NCBI RefSeq assembly: GCF_014155765.1
Contig: NZ_SCKT01000007.1
Location: forward strand, 1-64,000
Direction of reading: 5' to 3'
DNA: 64,000 nucleotides
DNA from: Pantoea dispersa
Lineage (GTDB): Bacteria > Pseudomonadota > Gammaproteobacteria > Enterobacterales > Enterobacteriaceae
How positions within the stretch are numbered: position 1 is the first letter of the stretch; each line of letters opens with the position of its first letter. Positions 36,056-44,466 of this stretch are shown here, in pieces. Both the position numbers and the translations under genes were made by a program. The notes under the pieces are model-generated. The model saw nothing but the letters and a program-made list of their open reading frames with translations. It was not told where the DNA came from and did no database searches.

Positions 36056-36958
36056 TTAATTGTACTGCCGGATAGAGCGAATCATCGAGTGTTTGGCGGT
36101 TCTGAGATGAGCATGCAGCGCGCACAGTGCGTCCACATCCTGGCGGCTGATGAGCGCGGTAAGAATCGCCATATGCTCCTCCAGCGCGACAATGTTGCGT
36201 TGTTTCAGGTCGCTTTCATCCCATTGATAATGCGAGTGAAAAATCACAGAGATAATTTCCAGTGACTGATTGAAAAACGGGTTGTTGGCGGCGGAGAGAA
36301 TCAGCGTATGCATCTCTTTATCCAGCGCGGCAAACTGGCGGTAGTTGCTGGCGATGGTGTCGCGCAGCGCGCGATGACGATCCAGCAGATCGCGCGCCTG
36401 CACCCAGCGTTCATCACCGGCGGCGAGGTTAAGAAAGCGGGTCAGCGCGTGCGTTTCCAGCATTTCGCGCAGTTCAAACAGCTTTTCGGCGTACTCCTGA
36501 TCGAATTTCTTCATCCGCCAGTGGCCGCGCTTAACCGGTTCCAGCAGGTTATAGCGCATAAAGCGCAGCAGGAACTCGCGCACCACCACCGGGCTGACCC
36601 GCACCTGCTGCGCCAGCTGCAGTTCGGTGAAACTGTCGCCTGGCATCAGCAAACGCTGGTTAATCAGGTTAAAAAACGCCTGCTCAAACTGCACCGCCTG
36701 TTGGTCGATCGGTGGGCTGAGTACGCTAAACCCATCCTCCTCGCAGGGATCGCGCACGATCACGTAGGTCTCAGCCACTTTTTCCAGCACGCCGCGCTGA
36801 TGCAGATGCTGCAACGTGTGGCGCACCGTGGTGCGGCTGATATTAAACATCTCGGCCAGCGCCGCCTGCGGGGGCAGCGGCGAGCGCACATGGCGGCGGG
36901 CAATGGCTTCCAGCATTTGATTGATGACGTTCTGGCGCAGATTCTGGCTTCGGCTCAT
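36056..36958 (-). CDS. lgoR: LgoR, GntR/FadR-type regulator of L-galactonate use
   Basis: A 300-residue GntR-superfamily regulator with an N-terminal winged helix (SRTTVRHTLQHLHQRGVLE) and a C-terminal all-helical FCD-type ligand domain (about 170-290, LFELREMLETHAL). The sequence closely tracks E. coli LgoR (YjjM), including NVINQMLEAIARRH-like and SHYQWDESDLKQRNI blocks. I start at 36958, after GGAGGGCCGT. In E. coli it is needed for L-galactonate growth. It is divergent from lgoD, so the 135-base gap should hold its operator. Confidence 0.9.
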   Translation of the reverse strand: MSRSQNLRQNVINQMLEAIARRHVRSPLPPQAALAEMFNISRTTVRHTLQHLHQRGVLEKVAETYVIVRDPCEEDGFSVLSPPIDQQAVQFEQAFFNLINQRLLMPGDSFTELQLAQQVRVSPVVVREFLLRFMRYNLLEPVKRGHWRMKKFDQEYAEKLFELREMLETHALTRFLNLAAGDERWVQARDLLDRHRALRDTIASNYRQFAALDKEMHTLILSAANNPFFNQSLEIISVIFHSHYQWDESDLKQRNIVALEEHMAILTALISRQDVDALCALHAHLRTAKHSMIRSIRQYN

Positions 36959-37093
36959 ACGGCCCTCCGGTTTTTTATGCATTAAAAACCACACAAAGCC
37001 CAAAAAAATCGCGCTGACTCACACTTCGCACAGCGCAACCTCCCGCCGCGGTCGATTTTCGCCATAACTGCGTGAACAGCCCAGGAGGAAACG

Positions 37094-38122
37094 ATGACGA
37101 ACATGAAAACGCTGGTGGTCGCCGAACCGCGCAGCATGGTGTGGCAGCAGCGCAGCGTACCGACGCCTGCCGCGCACGAAGTCCTGATTAAACCGATTGC
37201 CGCCGGCATTTGCGGCACCGACATTCACGCCTGGGCCGGCAATCAGCCGTTTTTCTCCTATCCGCGCGTGCTCGGTCATGAGCTGTGCGGTGAAGTGGTG
37301 GCGCTGGGCGCGGCGGCGCAGGGATTTCAGCCAGGGCAGCGCGTGGCGCTGATTCCTTACGTGGCCTGTCAGCGTTGCGACGCCTGCTTAAGCGGCAAAA
37401 CCAACTGCTGTGAACAGATTTCAGTGATTGGCGTGCATCAGGACGGGGGTTTTTGCGAGTTTCTCAGCGTGCCGGACACTAATTTGCTGGCGGTTAATGA
37501 TGTGGCGCCCGAAGCAGCGGCGCTGATTGAGCCCTTTGCCATCAGCGCCCATGCGGTGCGACGCGCGGCGCTGGTCGCCGATGAGCAGGTGCTGGTGGTC
37601 GGGGCCGGACCGATTGGCCTGGGCGTCGCGGCGATTGCCGCCGCAGCCGGTGCGCAGGTGGTGGTGGCCGATACCAGCGCTCAGCGGCGCGCGCACGTTG
37701 CGCAGCAGTTGCAGCTGGCGACGATCGATCCGCTGGCCGATGATTTTATCGCCGCGCTGCGTGCAGAGTTTGGCGGGCGGCTGGCCGCGAAAGTGATTGA
37801 CGCCACCGGCAGTCCGGCGGCGATGAACAGCGCCGTGCAGCTGATTCGTCACGGCGGCACCATCGTGTTTGTTGGCCTGCACAAAGGCGATCTGGTGATC
37901 CCCGACACCGAGTTTCACAAAAAGGAGACCACGCTGCTGGGCAGCCGCAACGCCACGCGGGAAGACTTCGACAAGGTGCGCACCCTGATGGCCAGCGGTC
38001 AGCTGCGGGCCGATATGATGCTCAACCGCCATTACGACTTCTCGACGCTGGCCGAGACTTTTGAGCCCGGGGTGATCAACAACCCTGAGCTGATCAAAGG
38101 CGTCATCCATTTCGCCCGCTAG
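37094..38122 (+). CDS. lgoD: L-galactonate 5-dehydrogenase LgoD
   Basis: A 342-residue zinc medium-chain dehydrogenase that oxidises L-galactonate to D-tagaturonate, which then enters the hexuronate pathway. Catalytic zinc ligands Cys40, His62 and Glu63, structural zinc cysteines near 92, 95, 98 and 106, and the nucleotide motif VVGAGPIGLG are all present. The blocks AWAGNQPFFSYPRVLGHE and ISVIGVHQDGGF are nearly the same as in E. coli LgoD. AGGAGGAAACG precedes the ATG. The enzymes after tagaturonate (UxaB and others) are not in the window. Confidence 0.93.
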   Translation: MTNMKTLVVAEPRSMVWQQRSVPTPAAHEVLIKPIAAGICGTDIHAWAGNQPFFSYPRVLGHELCGEVVALGAAAQGFQPGQRVALIPYVACQRCDACLSGKTNCCEQISVIGVHQDGGFCEFLSVPDTNLLAVNDVAPEAAALIEPFAISAHAVRRAALVADEQVLVVGAGPIGLGVAAIAAAAGAQVVVADTSAQRRAHVAQQLQLATIDPLADDFIAALRAEFGGRLAAKVIDATGSPAAMNSAVQLIRHGGTIVFVGLHKGDLVIPDTEFHKKETTLLGSRNATREDFDKVRTLMASGQLRADMMLNRHYDFSTLAETFEPGVINNPELIKGVIHFAR

Positions 38123-38130
38123 GGAGAGTG

Positions 38131-39048
38131 TCAGGCGCGCAGCGTGGCAAAAAAATGTTGCCGTACCGCCTCGGCGTCGACGCCCAGACACAACCGCTGG
38201 GCGCGCAGGCCGGCGAACGGATCGTCGCGCGAGGCGAGAGTGCTCACGCGCTGCAGCGTCTGGCCGCGGCTGATGCCTTCGGTCACCACGCGCACCGGCG
38301 CTGTTGTCACGCTGAACGCCTGCGGCAGCGCCAGCCACGACAGCGTCAGGGTATCGTGCAGCGCCATGCCATCAAATCCTTCTTTTTGCAGGCTGTAAGC
38401 CAGATAAGGCCGGCAGATGGCACTCAACACCGGCTGATTCAGCTGGCGCACTTCCTCTCCGCTGATCAGCACCTTGTGCGTCACATCCAGCGGCAGCATC
38501 ACCACCGGCAGCGCCGAGGCCAGCACCTGATCGGCAGCATGCGGATCTTTCCAGATATTGAACTCGGCGAACGGCGTCACGTTACCGGCGTGGCCGTCGG
38601 TGCCAAACGCGCCGCCCATGATCACCAGCTCTTTCACCAGCGGAATAATGTCTGGCGCCTGGTTGATGGCGCAGGCGATGTTGGTCAGCGGCCCGATTGC
38701 CACCAGGGTAATCGCATGCGGCTGCGCGCGTACGCTGTCGATGATGAACTGCACCGCGCTGTCGGCGACATCGCTATACGGGTTATCGAAGGCATCGCCG
38801 AGACCGTCTGCGCCGTGCAGGGTGGCCGGTGCGGAAGGGGCCAGCGCCAGCGGACGCGCACAGCCGCGATACACCGGCGCGCTGATGTTCATCTTTGCAC
38901 AGAACAGCCGGGCGTTTTTTACCGCCTGGCCAACCGCGACATTACCAAACACCGTAGTGATGCCCAGCAGCCGCTGCGTGCGCGCCGCATACGCCAGCGC
39001 AAAGGCGTCATCCACGCCGATATCAGTATCAAAAATCAGGGTACGCAT
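38131..39048 (-). CDS. Nucleoside hydrolase (IunH-type)
   Basis: A 305-residue inosine-uridine-preferring nucleoside hydrolase family member. The N-terminal calcium motif reads DTDIGVDDAFAL, with Ile where most relatives have Pro. Further hallmarks are LVAIGPLTNIA, the VIMGGAFG loop and FAEFNIWKDPHAA. These enzymes split ribonucleosides into base and ribose. AAGGAGATTCCG precedes the ATG at 39048. It converges on lgoD with only 8 bases between stop codons. The specific base preference cannot be read. Confidence 0.88.
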   Translation of the reverse strand: MRTLIFDTDIGVDDAFALAYAARTQRLLGITTVFGNVAVGQAVKNARLFCAKMNISAPVYRGCARPLALAPSAPATLHGADGLGDAFDNPYSDVADSAVQFIIDSVRAQPHAITLVAIGPLTNIACAINQAPDIIPLVKELVIMGGAFGTDGHAGNVTPFAEFNIWKDPHAADQVLASALPVVMLPLDVTHKVLISGEEVRQLNQPVLSAICRPYLAYSLQKEGFDGMALHDTLTLSWLALPQAFSVTTAPVRVVTEGISRGQTLQRVSTLASRDDPFAGLRAQRLCLGVDAEAVRQHFFATLRA

Positions 39049-39162
39049 CGGAATCTCCTTGCTGATGATGTCTGCCACGGTAAAACATAATCGTCCCCGA
39101 CGATACGCTGACGGCAGGTGAATATTGTCACCTTCGGCGCGCCAGCGTATTATCGTGCCTCT

Positions 39163-39228
39163 GAGGTGATGGCGTGCCACCTTACCCAACCGCCCTCTGG
39201 TTACAGACGGCTGATGACGCCTGACAAC
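39163..39228 (+). promoter_or_regulatory. Fluoride riboswitch (crcB motif)
   Basis: The crcB-motif elements occur in order: GAGGTGATGGCGTGCCACC, then CCAACCGCC, a short variable hairpin (TCTGGTTACAGA), and GGCTGATGACGCCTGACA. The GATGG...CC and CTGATGACGCCT segments are the conserved core of the fluoride aptamer. It lies 94 bases before crcB on the same strand, which encodes the fluoride channel. The expression platform between 39229 and 39321 is not obvious; sequestration of the ribosome site is possible. Confidence 0.85.
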
Positions 39229-39321
39229 TTGCTTATCCCTGCGCGGGAGACGGCGGTGTGTCAGGTGTAGTTTCTGTCCTGCCGCGGCCCTGCGCGTATC
39301 TCAATTCAGGAGCTCCAGACT

Positions 39322-39699
39322 ATGCTGAAGTCGCTGTTCGCGGTCATGATCGGTGGTGCCATCGGTTGCACGCTGCGCTGGCTTATCTCTTTGCGTTTCA
39401 ATACGTTATTCCCCAACCTGCCGCCAGGTACGCTGATCGTTAATCTGGTCGGTGGCTTTATTATTGGTGCGGCAATGGCGTGGTTTGTGCGCAATCCGCA
39501 CATCGATCCCGTATGGAAACTGCTGATCGTCACCGGCCTGTGCGGCGGGCTGACGACGTTTTCGACCTTCTCGGCCGAGATCGTGGTGTTGCTACAATCA
39601 GGAAAATACCTGTGGGCAATGTCGAGCGTGATGGTGCATGTCATCGGTTCATTGCTGATGACCTTTGCCGGTTTCGCCGTGGTGAACCTGCTGGGCTAA
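39322..39699 (+). CDS. crcB: Fluoride channel CrcB (FluC)
   Basis: A 125-residue membrane protein with four segments that forms dual-topology homodimeric F- channels and lowers cytosolic fluoride. The pore motifs are present: GTLIVNLVGGF with its conserved Asn, and GGLTTFSTFSAE with the phenylalanine track. CAGGAG lies 9 bases before the ATG. Control by the upstream fluoride riboswitch is expected. Confidence 0.96.
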   Translation: MLKSLFAVMIGGAIGCTLRWLISLRFNTLFPNLPPGTLIVNLVGGFIIGAAMAWFVRNPHIDPVWKLLIVTGLCGGLTTFSTFSAEIVVLLQSGKYLWAMSSVMVHVIGSLLMTFAGFAVVNLLG

Positions 39700-39805
39700 A
39701 CGACACGCTTGAAATCACCCTTGAGAGGGGGATACTGATCAGGATGCTGTGCGGGTGGCGCACAGCCTCTGTCACCGCTTTATCCGGACGATTAAGGAGC
39801 TGTTG

Positions 39806-40603
39806 ATGTCTGCAAACCCGAAATTCCTTAACCTGGTGCTGTTAAACGGTGAATCGGCGCATAAGCTGCAGGCGGCGCGTGCCGCCGGGTTCGATCAGGT
39901 TGAAATGTGGCGGGAAGAGGTTACTGAGCACACGGCGGCGCTGGCCGCGCAGCTGCACCTGGGCTTTACCAATCTGCAGGTGCTGCGTGACTTTACCGGC
40001 GCGCCGGACAGCGAACGGCTGCAAAAGCGCGCCGAACTGCGTGATTTCATTCGCGTCGCGCAATCGCTGGGCTGCGATACCATTCAGGCGCCGGCGACCA
40101 CGCGCGAAGACTGCGTTGCGGAGCGCATTGATGAAGATCTGCGCTGGCTGGCCTCGGAAGCCGCGCGCTATAACATGCGCATCATGTATGAACCGATGGC
40201 GTGGTGCAGCGTCGACAATACGCTGCCGCTGGCGTGGCAACGTTTGCAGCGGCTGGATCAGCCCAATATCGGGCTGGTGGTCGATCTGTTCCACATCTGC
40301 GCACGCGGTGGCGATGCCTCTCAGCTCGACGGCATTCCGGCCGACCGCATTTATGAAGTGCAGCTGTGCGATATGGCGCAGATGCCACCGCAGGAAAAGC
40401 AGGCGCTGAGCGACTATGCGCGCCATCAGCGCTTACTGCCCGGCGACGGCATCATTGAAGTGGAACGCTTTGTCGATAAGCTGAAAAGTGCAGGCTATCG
40501 CGGTCCGGTGGGCATCGAAGTGTTTAACGATCGCCTCAAAGCACAGCCGCCGGAAGCGGCCGCGCGTCAGGCGTGGCAGGCGCTGCAGCGCTACTGGCCT
40601 TAA
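39806..40603 (+). CDS. Sugar phosphate isomerase/epimerase-type TIM barrel protein
   Basis: A 265-residue AP-endonuclease-2-like TIM barrel. Metal-binding residues are suggested by MYEPMAW (Glu), GLVVDLFHICARGG (Asp, His), EVQLCDM (Gln/Asp) and VGIEVFND (Glu), the usual set in xylose-isomerase-like enzymes. Relatives include hydroxypyruvate isomerase, IolE/IolI and D-tagatose 3-epimerase. I start at 39806, behind TTAAGGAGC. The stop overlaps the stop of the convergent esterase gene by 4 bases. No pathway partner indicates the substrate. Confidence 0.78.
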   Translation: MSANPKFLNLVLLNGESAHKLQAARAAGFDQVEMWREEVTEHTAALAAQLHLGFTNLQVLRDFTGAPDSERLQKRAELRDFIRVAQSLGCDTIQAPATTREDCVAERIDEDLRWLASEAARYNMRIMYEPMAWCSVDNTLPLAWQRLQRLDQPNIGLVVDLFHICARGGDASQLDGIPADRIYEVQLCDMAQMPPQEKQALSDYARHQRLLPGDGIIEVERFVDKLKSAGYRGPVGIEVFNDRLKAQPPEAAARQAWQALQRYWP

Positions 40604-41205
40604 TCCTGCAGGCACTGGGCGATGTAGGCCGCTGCCTGCATCGCGCCGTGGCTGGAAATGGTGTGACCGGTGGTGGGTTCATACTGTGCGGTGACCGCGA
40701 CGCCCGCGCTCTGCAGGCGCTGCGCGGCGGAGACGGTTTCGCTGAACGGGATGACCTCATCGGCTTTGCCGTGAATCAGCAGCGCGGAGGCATGCGGCGG
40801 CGGCGTGAGCGCCTCGTCAAAGGCCAGGCGACCGGAGAAGGCCACCACACCAGCCAGCGGATAGCGTCCGGAGGCCAGCGCATCCAGCGCCATGATCGAG
40901 CCCTGCGAGAATCCCACCAGAATCACATTTTGCCACGCGCCGGCCATCGCGTGTTGCGCCATCAGCTGCTGCAGCGTCGCGTCAAAGGCGTCGCGCGCAG
41001 CCCGTACGCGTGCCGGACGGTTTTCCGGCGTGATGCCGGTCAGGCTGAACCACTGATAGCCCATGGCGTGCTCAAAGGGAAAGGGCGCATCGGGCGCGGC
41101 AAATGCCACGTCGGGCAGCAGCGCTGACCAGTGTTGCCCCAGCACCGCCAAATCCGCGCCATTGCTGCCGACGCCATGTAAAAACACCACTAACGCTTTT
41201 GCCAT
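40600..41205 (-). CDS. Phospholipase/carboxylesterase-type alpha/beta hydrolase
   Basis: A 201-residue serine hydrolase of the small carboxylesterase family (YpfH-like). The triad is Ser100 (GFSQGS), Asp149 (GKADEVIP) and His181 (TTGHTIS), and the oxyanion loop is FLHGVGSNGAD. No signal peptide, so it acts in the cytosol. It follows the glutathionyl-hydroquinone reductase gene by 11 bases on the same strand and is probably co-transcribed with it. Confidence 0.87.
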   Translation of the reverse strand: MAKALVVFLHGVGSNGADLAVLGQHWSALLPDVAFAAPDAPFPFEHAMGYQWFSLTGITPENRPARVRAARDAFDATLQQLMAQHAMAGAWQNVILVGFSQGSIMALDALASGRYPLAGVVAFSGRLAFDEALTPPPHASALLIHGKADEVIPFSETVSAAQRLQSAGVAVTAQYEPTTGHTISSHGAMQAAAYIAQCLQD

Positions 41206-41216
41206 TGCCCTGCTCC

Positions 41217-42158
41217 TTAAAAACCGTAGTCCGCCAAATCCGGTCCCGCTGGCACGATGCCGTTGGGATTCAGTGCTTTAATCGAATAATAGCCCTGTTT
41301 GATATGGTCGATGTTCACCGTTTGCCGCACGCCGGAGACCGCCAGCACACTCTTCAGATAACGATCGAGCAGCGGGTAATCGCGCAGGCGGCGCAGGTTG
41401 CATTTGAACAGGCCGTGATAGGCGACGTCAAAGCGTATCAGGGTCACGAACAGGCGGATATCGGCTTCGGTCAGTCGTTCACCCAGCAGAAAAGTGCGGC
41501 CATCTTTCAGCCGTTGCTCCAGCTCATCCAGCTGCTCAAACACCTCATTAAACGCCTGCTGATAGCTCACCTGGGTGGTAGCGAAACCGGTACGATAAAC
41601 GCCGTTATTGAGACGCGGATAGATCGTTGCGTTCAGCGCGTCGATCTCCGGCCGCAGATCCTCAGGGTAGAGATCGAGTCGGTTATCTGCCAGTTCGCCA
41701 AAGCCGCTGTTGAACATGCGCAGAATATCCGCCGACTCATTGTTAACGATGGTCTGGGTTTTTTTATCCCACAGTACTGGCACGGTGGCGCGCCCGGTAA
41801 AGTCGGCGTCGGCGCGGGTATACAGCTGGTGGAGATACTCAGCGTTGTTCAGCGGGTCGCGATCGGCACCGGGATAATCGCCGAAGCGCCAGCCCTGCGC
41901 GCCAAGCTGCGGCTCGACCACCGACACGCTGACAATCTGTTCCAGCCCTTTCAGGCTGCGTGCAATGGGCGTGCGCGAGGCCCACGGGCAGATCAGCGCG
42001 ACATACAGATGATAGCGATCCGGCTCGGCGGCAAATTCGCTGCTGCCATCGGCGCTGATCCAGTGACGAAAGCTGGAAGTCTGGCGTACAAAGCCACCCT
42101 GTTTATCGGTGGCCTGAACCGGATGCCACTCTGCGCTCCACTTACCGTTTACCAACAT
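41217..42158 (-). CDS. Glutathionyl-hydroquinone reductase (Xi-class GST)
   Basis: A 313-residue GST-related enzyme of the YqjG/PcpF family, which removes glutathione from glutathionyl-hydroquinones. The catalytic Cys57 lies in ICPWASR, and the glutathione-binding motif is NNESADILRMFN. The N-terminal extension and the long helical C-terminal domain are typical. It likely forms a two-gene unit with the downstream esterase gene, and a LysR gene lies upstream on the same strand, 98 bases away. Confidence 0.88.
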   Translation of the reverse strand: MLVNGKWSAEWHPVQATDKQGGFVRQTSSFRHWISADGSSEFAAEPDRYHLYVALICPWASRTPIARSLKGLEQIVSVSVVEPQLGAQGWRFGDYPGADRDPLNNAEYLHQLYTRADADFTGRATVPVLWDKKTQTIVNNESADILRMFNSGFGELADNRLDLYPEDLRPEIDALNATIYPRLNNGVYRTGFATTQVSYQQAFNEVFEQLDELEQRLKDGRTFLLGERLTEADIRLFVTLIRFDVAYHGLFKCNLRRLRDYPLLDRYLKSVLAVSGVRQTVNIDHIKQGYYSIKALNPNGIVPAGPDLADYGF

Positions 42159-42256
42159 CGCTCTGCTCCTCTGAAGTGATGTCAGCAGCTTACCGTGCTG
42201 CCGTTATGCTGATAATCCGGGCAAAACGGCTTTGATTGTTTCCATAATGGAAGGAA

Positions 42257-43156
42257 TCAGCCGGGCTGATGCAGGCGGAAGTGCTCGGCCAGAAAGTCGA
42301 TCAGCAGGCGGGTTTTCTGCGCCAGATGGCGCGCGGGCGGATACAGAGCAAACAGGCCCATGGCTGGCGGCGCAAAGTCCTCCAGCAGCGTGACGATTTC
42401 GCCCCGCTGCAGCGCCGGTGCAGCGATAAAACCGGGCAGACGCGCAATGCCGAGGCCGGCCAGCGCCGCCTGCAGGCAGGCTTCGGTATTGGAGAAGCAC
42501 AGGCGGCCGCGAATCGGCATGCTGACGCTGTCGCCGCACGGCGTAACGAACGGCCAGTGCCACGGATCGCGAAAATTGGTATCGCTGATGCACTGATGCG
42601 TCGCGAGGTCGCGCCAGTGCTGCGGCGTGCCGTGCTGCAGCAGATAGCCGGGCGCGGCGGCGAGGCGAATTGGCACCTCGCCCAGACGGCGCGCAATCAG
42701 GCTGCTGTCGTCCAGCTTGCCGATGCGGATCGCCATATCGAAGCCTTCATCGACGATATTCACGGCGCGGTCGGAGAAGTTGACGTCCAGTTCAATCAGC
42801 GGATAGTGACGCGCGAACGCCACCAGCACGCTGGCCAGCACCGCGGTGCCGAAGGTGCCGGGTGCGCTGATCTTCAGGCGACCGGTGGGTGAGCGGGCAT
42901 TTTCCTGCACCGTGGCATCCAGCGCGTCGAACGCCTCCAGCAGGGTTTTCACCCGCTCGTAATAGGCGCGGCCGATCTCGGTGGGCGACAGCGCTCGTGT
43001 GCTGCGCTTGAACAGCTGCACGCCAAGCTGCTGCTCCAGACGCGACACCAGCTTTGACGCCTGGCCGCTGCTGGTGCCGAGCCGGGCGGCGGCACCGGCA
43101 AAACTGCCGACTTCGAGTACGGCGACAAACAAGCGATCACAATCAAGACGATCCAT
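42257..43156 (-). CDS. LysR-type regulator
   Basis: A 299-residue LysR-type regulator. The winged helix has VGSFAGAAARLGTSSGQASK and the effector domain runs from about 90. I start at the MDRLDCDRLF codon (43156), preceded by CAGGAAATGC, because the upstream in-frame extension is unlike the family. It sits just upstream of the glutathionyl-hydroquinone reductase gene on the same strand and is divergent from the COG3146 acetyltransferase gene. The target cannot be told from sequence. Confidence 0.8.
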   Translation of the reverse strand: MDRLDCDRLFVAVLEVGSFAGAAARLGTSSGQASKLVSRLEQQLGVQLFKRSTRALSPTEIGRAYYERVKTLLEAFDALDATVQENARSPTGRLKISAPGTFGTAVLASVLVAFARHYPLIELDVNFSDRAVNIVDEGFDMAIRIGKLDDSSLIARRLGEVPIRLAAAPGYLLQHGTPQHWRDLATHQCISDTNFRDPWHWPFVTPCGDSVSMPIRGRLCFSNTEACLQAALAGLGIARLPGFIAAPALQRGEIVTLLEDFAPPAMGLFALYPPARHLAQKTRLLIDFLAEHFRLHQPG

Positions 43157-43341
43157 GGCATTTCCTGCAAGGGAAAAGGGTGAGTATACACAGGCGAAGT
43201 GAAAAATCGTGGCACGGGCCGCGGCAGCAATGTGCGCAGCATGGCGCAACGACCCGCTTTACATTCAGTGCGCCGCACCTTTCGCACGGCGGCAAAACCT
43301 GCTGAACTAGGCATTCGCCTTAAGCTGGCCGGGAGCCAACA

Positions 43342-44466
43342 ATGCCTTTGCTTCACCTGTCATCGCTGGCGGAGATCACCGCTGCCGAATGGGATGCGCT
43401 GTTACCTGACAATCAACCTTTTTTGCGTCACGCCTTCCTGCTCGCGCTGGAAGAGAGTGGCAGCGTGCGCGCGGAAAACGGCTGGCAGCCGGATCATCTG
43501 CTGTGGCGCGAAGACGGCAGGCTGCGTGCGGCGCTGCCGGGCTACCGTAAAAACAACTCGTGGGGCGAATATGTGTTCGATCACGCGTGGGCCGATGCCT
43601 GCCAGCGTGCCGGCATCGCCTATTACCCCAAATGGCTCGGCGCCATTCCGTTCAGCCCGGTGACCGGTGCGCGTCTGCTGGGCGACGAGACGGCCATCAT
43701 CCCGATGCTGGAAGCGCTGCCCGATGCGTTGCAGCGGCACGGCTTAAGCGGGGCGCATATCAACTTCACCACGCCGCACGCCAACGCGCTGCTGGCAACC
43801 CAGCCGGACTGGCTGGCGCGCCTCGGCGTGCAGTATCACTGGCACAATCGCGGCTACCGCGATTTTCACGACTTTCTCGACACGCTGATGTCGCGCAAAC
43901 GCAAGCAGCTGCGCAAAGAGCGCGAACAGGTGGCCAGCAGCGGCTTTGCGTTTAACTGGTATCGCGGCGATGAGCTGCGTGAAGATCAGTGGGATTTTGT
44001 GTATACCTGCTACGCCAACACCTACGCGGTGCGCGGCCAGCATCCCTATCTGACGCGCTCCTTCTTCAGCCTGCTGGCGGAGCGGATGCCGCAGGCGATT
44101 CGCGTGGTGATCGCCACGCTACAGCAGCAGCCCGCGGCCATGGCCTTCTGTCTGGTGGATGACGACACGCTGTATGGCCGCTACTGGGGCTGTCTGGCAG
44201 AGTTTGACCGGCTGCACTTCGAGACCTGTTTCTACCAGGGCATGGATTTCGCCATCGCCGAAGGGCTGCAGCGCTTTGATGCCGGTGCGCAGGGCGAGCA
44301 CAAGCTGGTGCGCGGCTTTGAACCGCAACTCACCCACTCCTGGCACTATCTGTGCCATCCGGGGCTGCGTGAGGCGGTCGGGGATTTTCTGCAGCAGGAG
44401 CGGGCAGGGGTACGCGCCTGGGCACAGGAAGCGCGCGACGCCCTGCCTTACCGGCGCGGCGATTAA
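43342..44466 (+). CDS. COG3146-type GNAT/FemAB-like protein
   Basis: A 374-residue cytosolic protein of the peptidogalycan-biosynthesis-like family (COG3146, FemAB/GNAT fold). Recognisable blocks are RHAFLLALEESGSV, SWGEYVFDHAWADA, LMSRKRKQLRKER and YGRYWGCLAEFDRLHFETC-type sequence. Members are widespread in proteobacteria, without firm function; aminoacyl or acyl transfer is presumed. CCGGGAGCC precedes the ATG. Its stop overlaps the stop of the convergent ABC exporter gene by four bases. Confidence 0.8.
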   Translation: MPLLHLSSLAEITAAEWDALLPDNQPFLRHAFLLALEESGSVRAENGWQPDHLLWREDGRLRAALPGYRKNNSWGEYVFDHAWADACQRAGIAYYPKWLGAIPFSPVTGARLLGDETAIIPMLEALPDALQRHGLSGAHINFTTPHANALLATQPDWLARLGVQYHWHNRGYRDFHDFLDTLMSRKRKQLRKEREQVASSGFAFNWYRGDELREDQWDFVYTCYANTYAVRGQHPYLTRSFFSLLAERMPQAIRVVIATLQQQPAAMAFCLVDDDTLYGRYWGCLAEFDRLHFETCFYQGMDFAIAEGLQRFDAGAQGEHKLVRGFEPQLTHSWHYLCHPGLREAVGDFLQQERAGVRAWAQEARDALPYRRGD

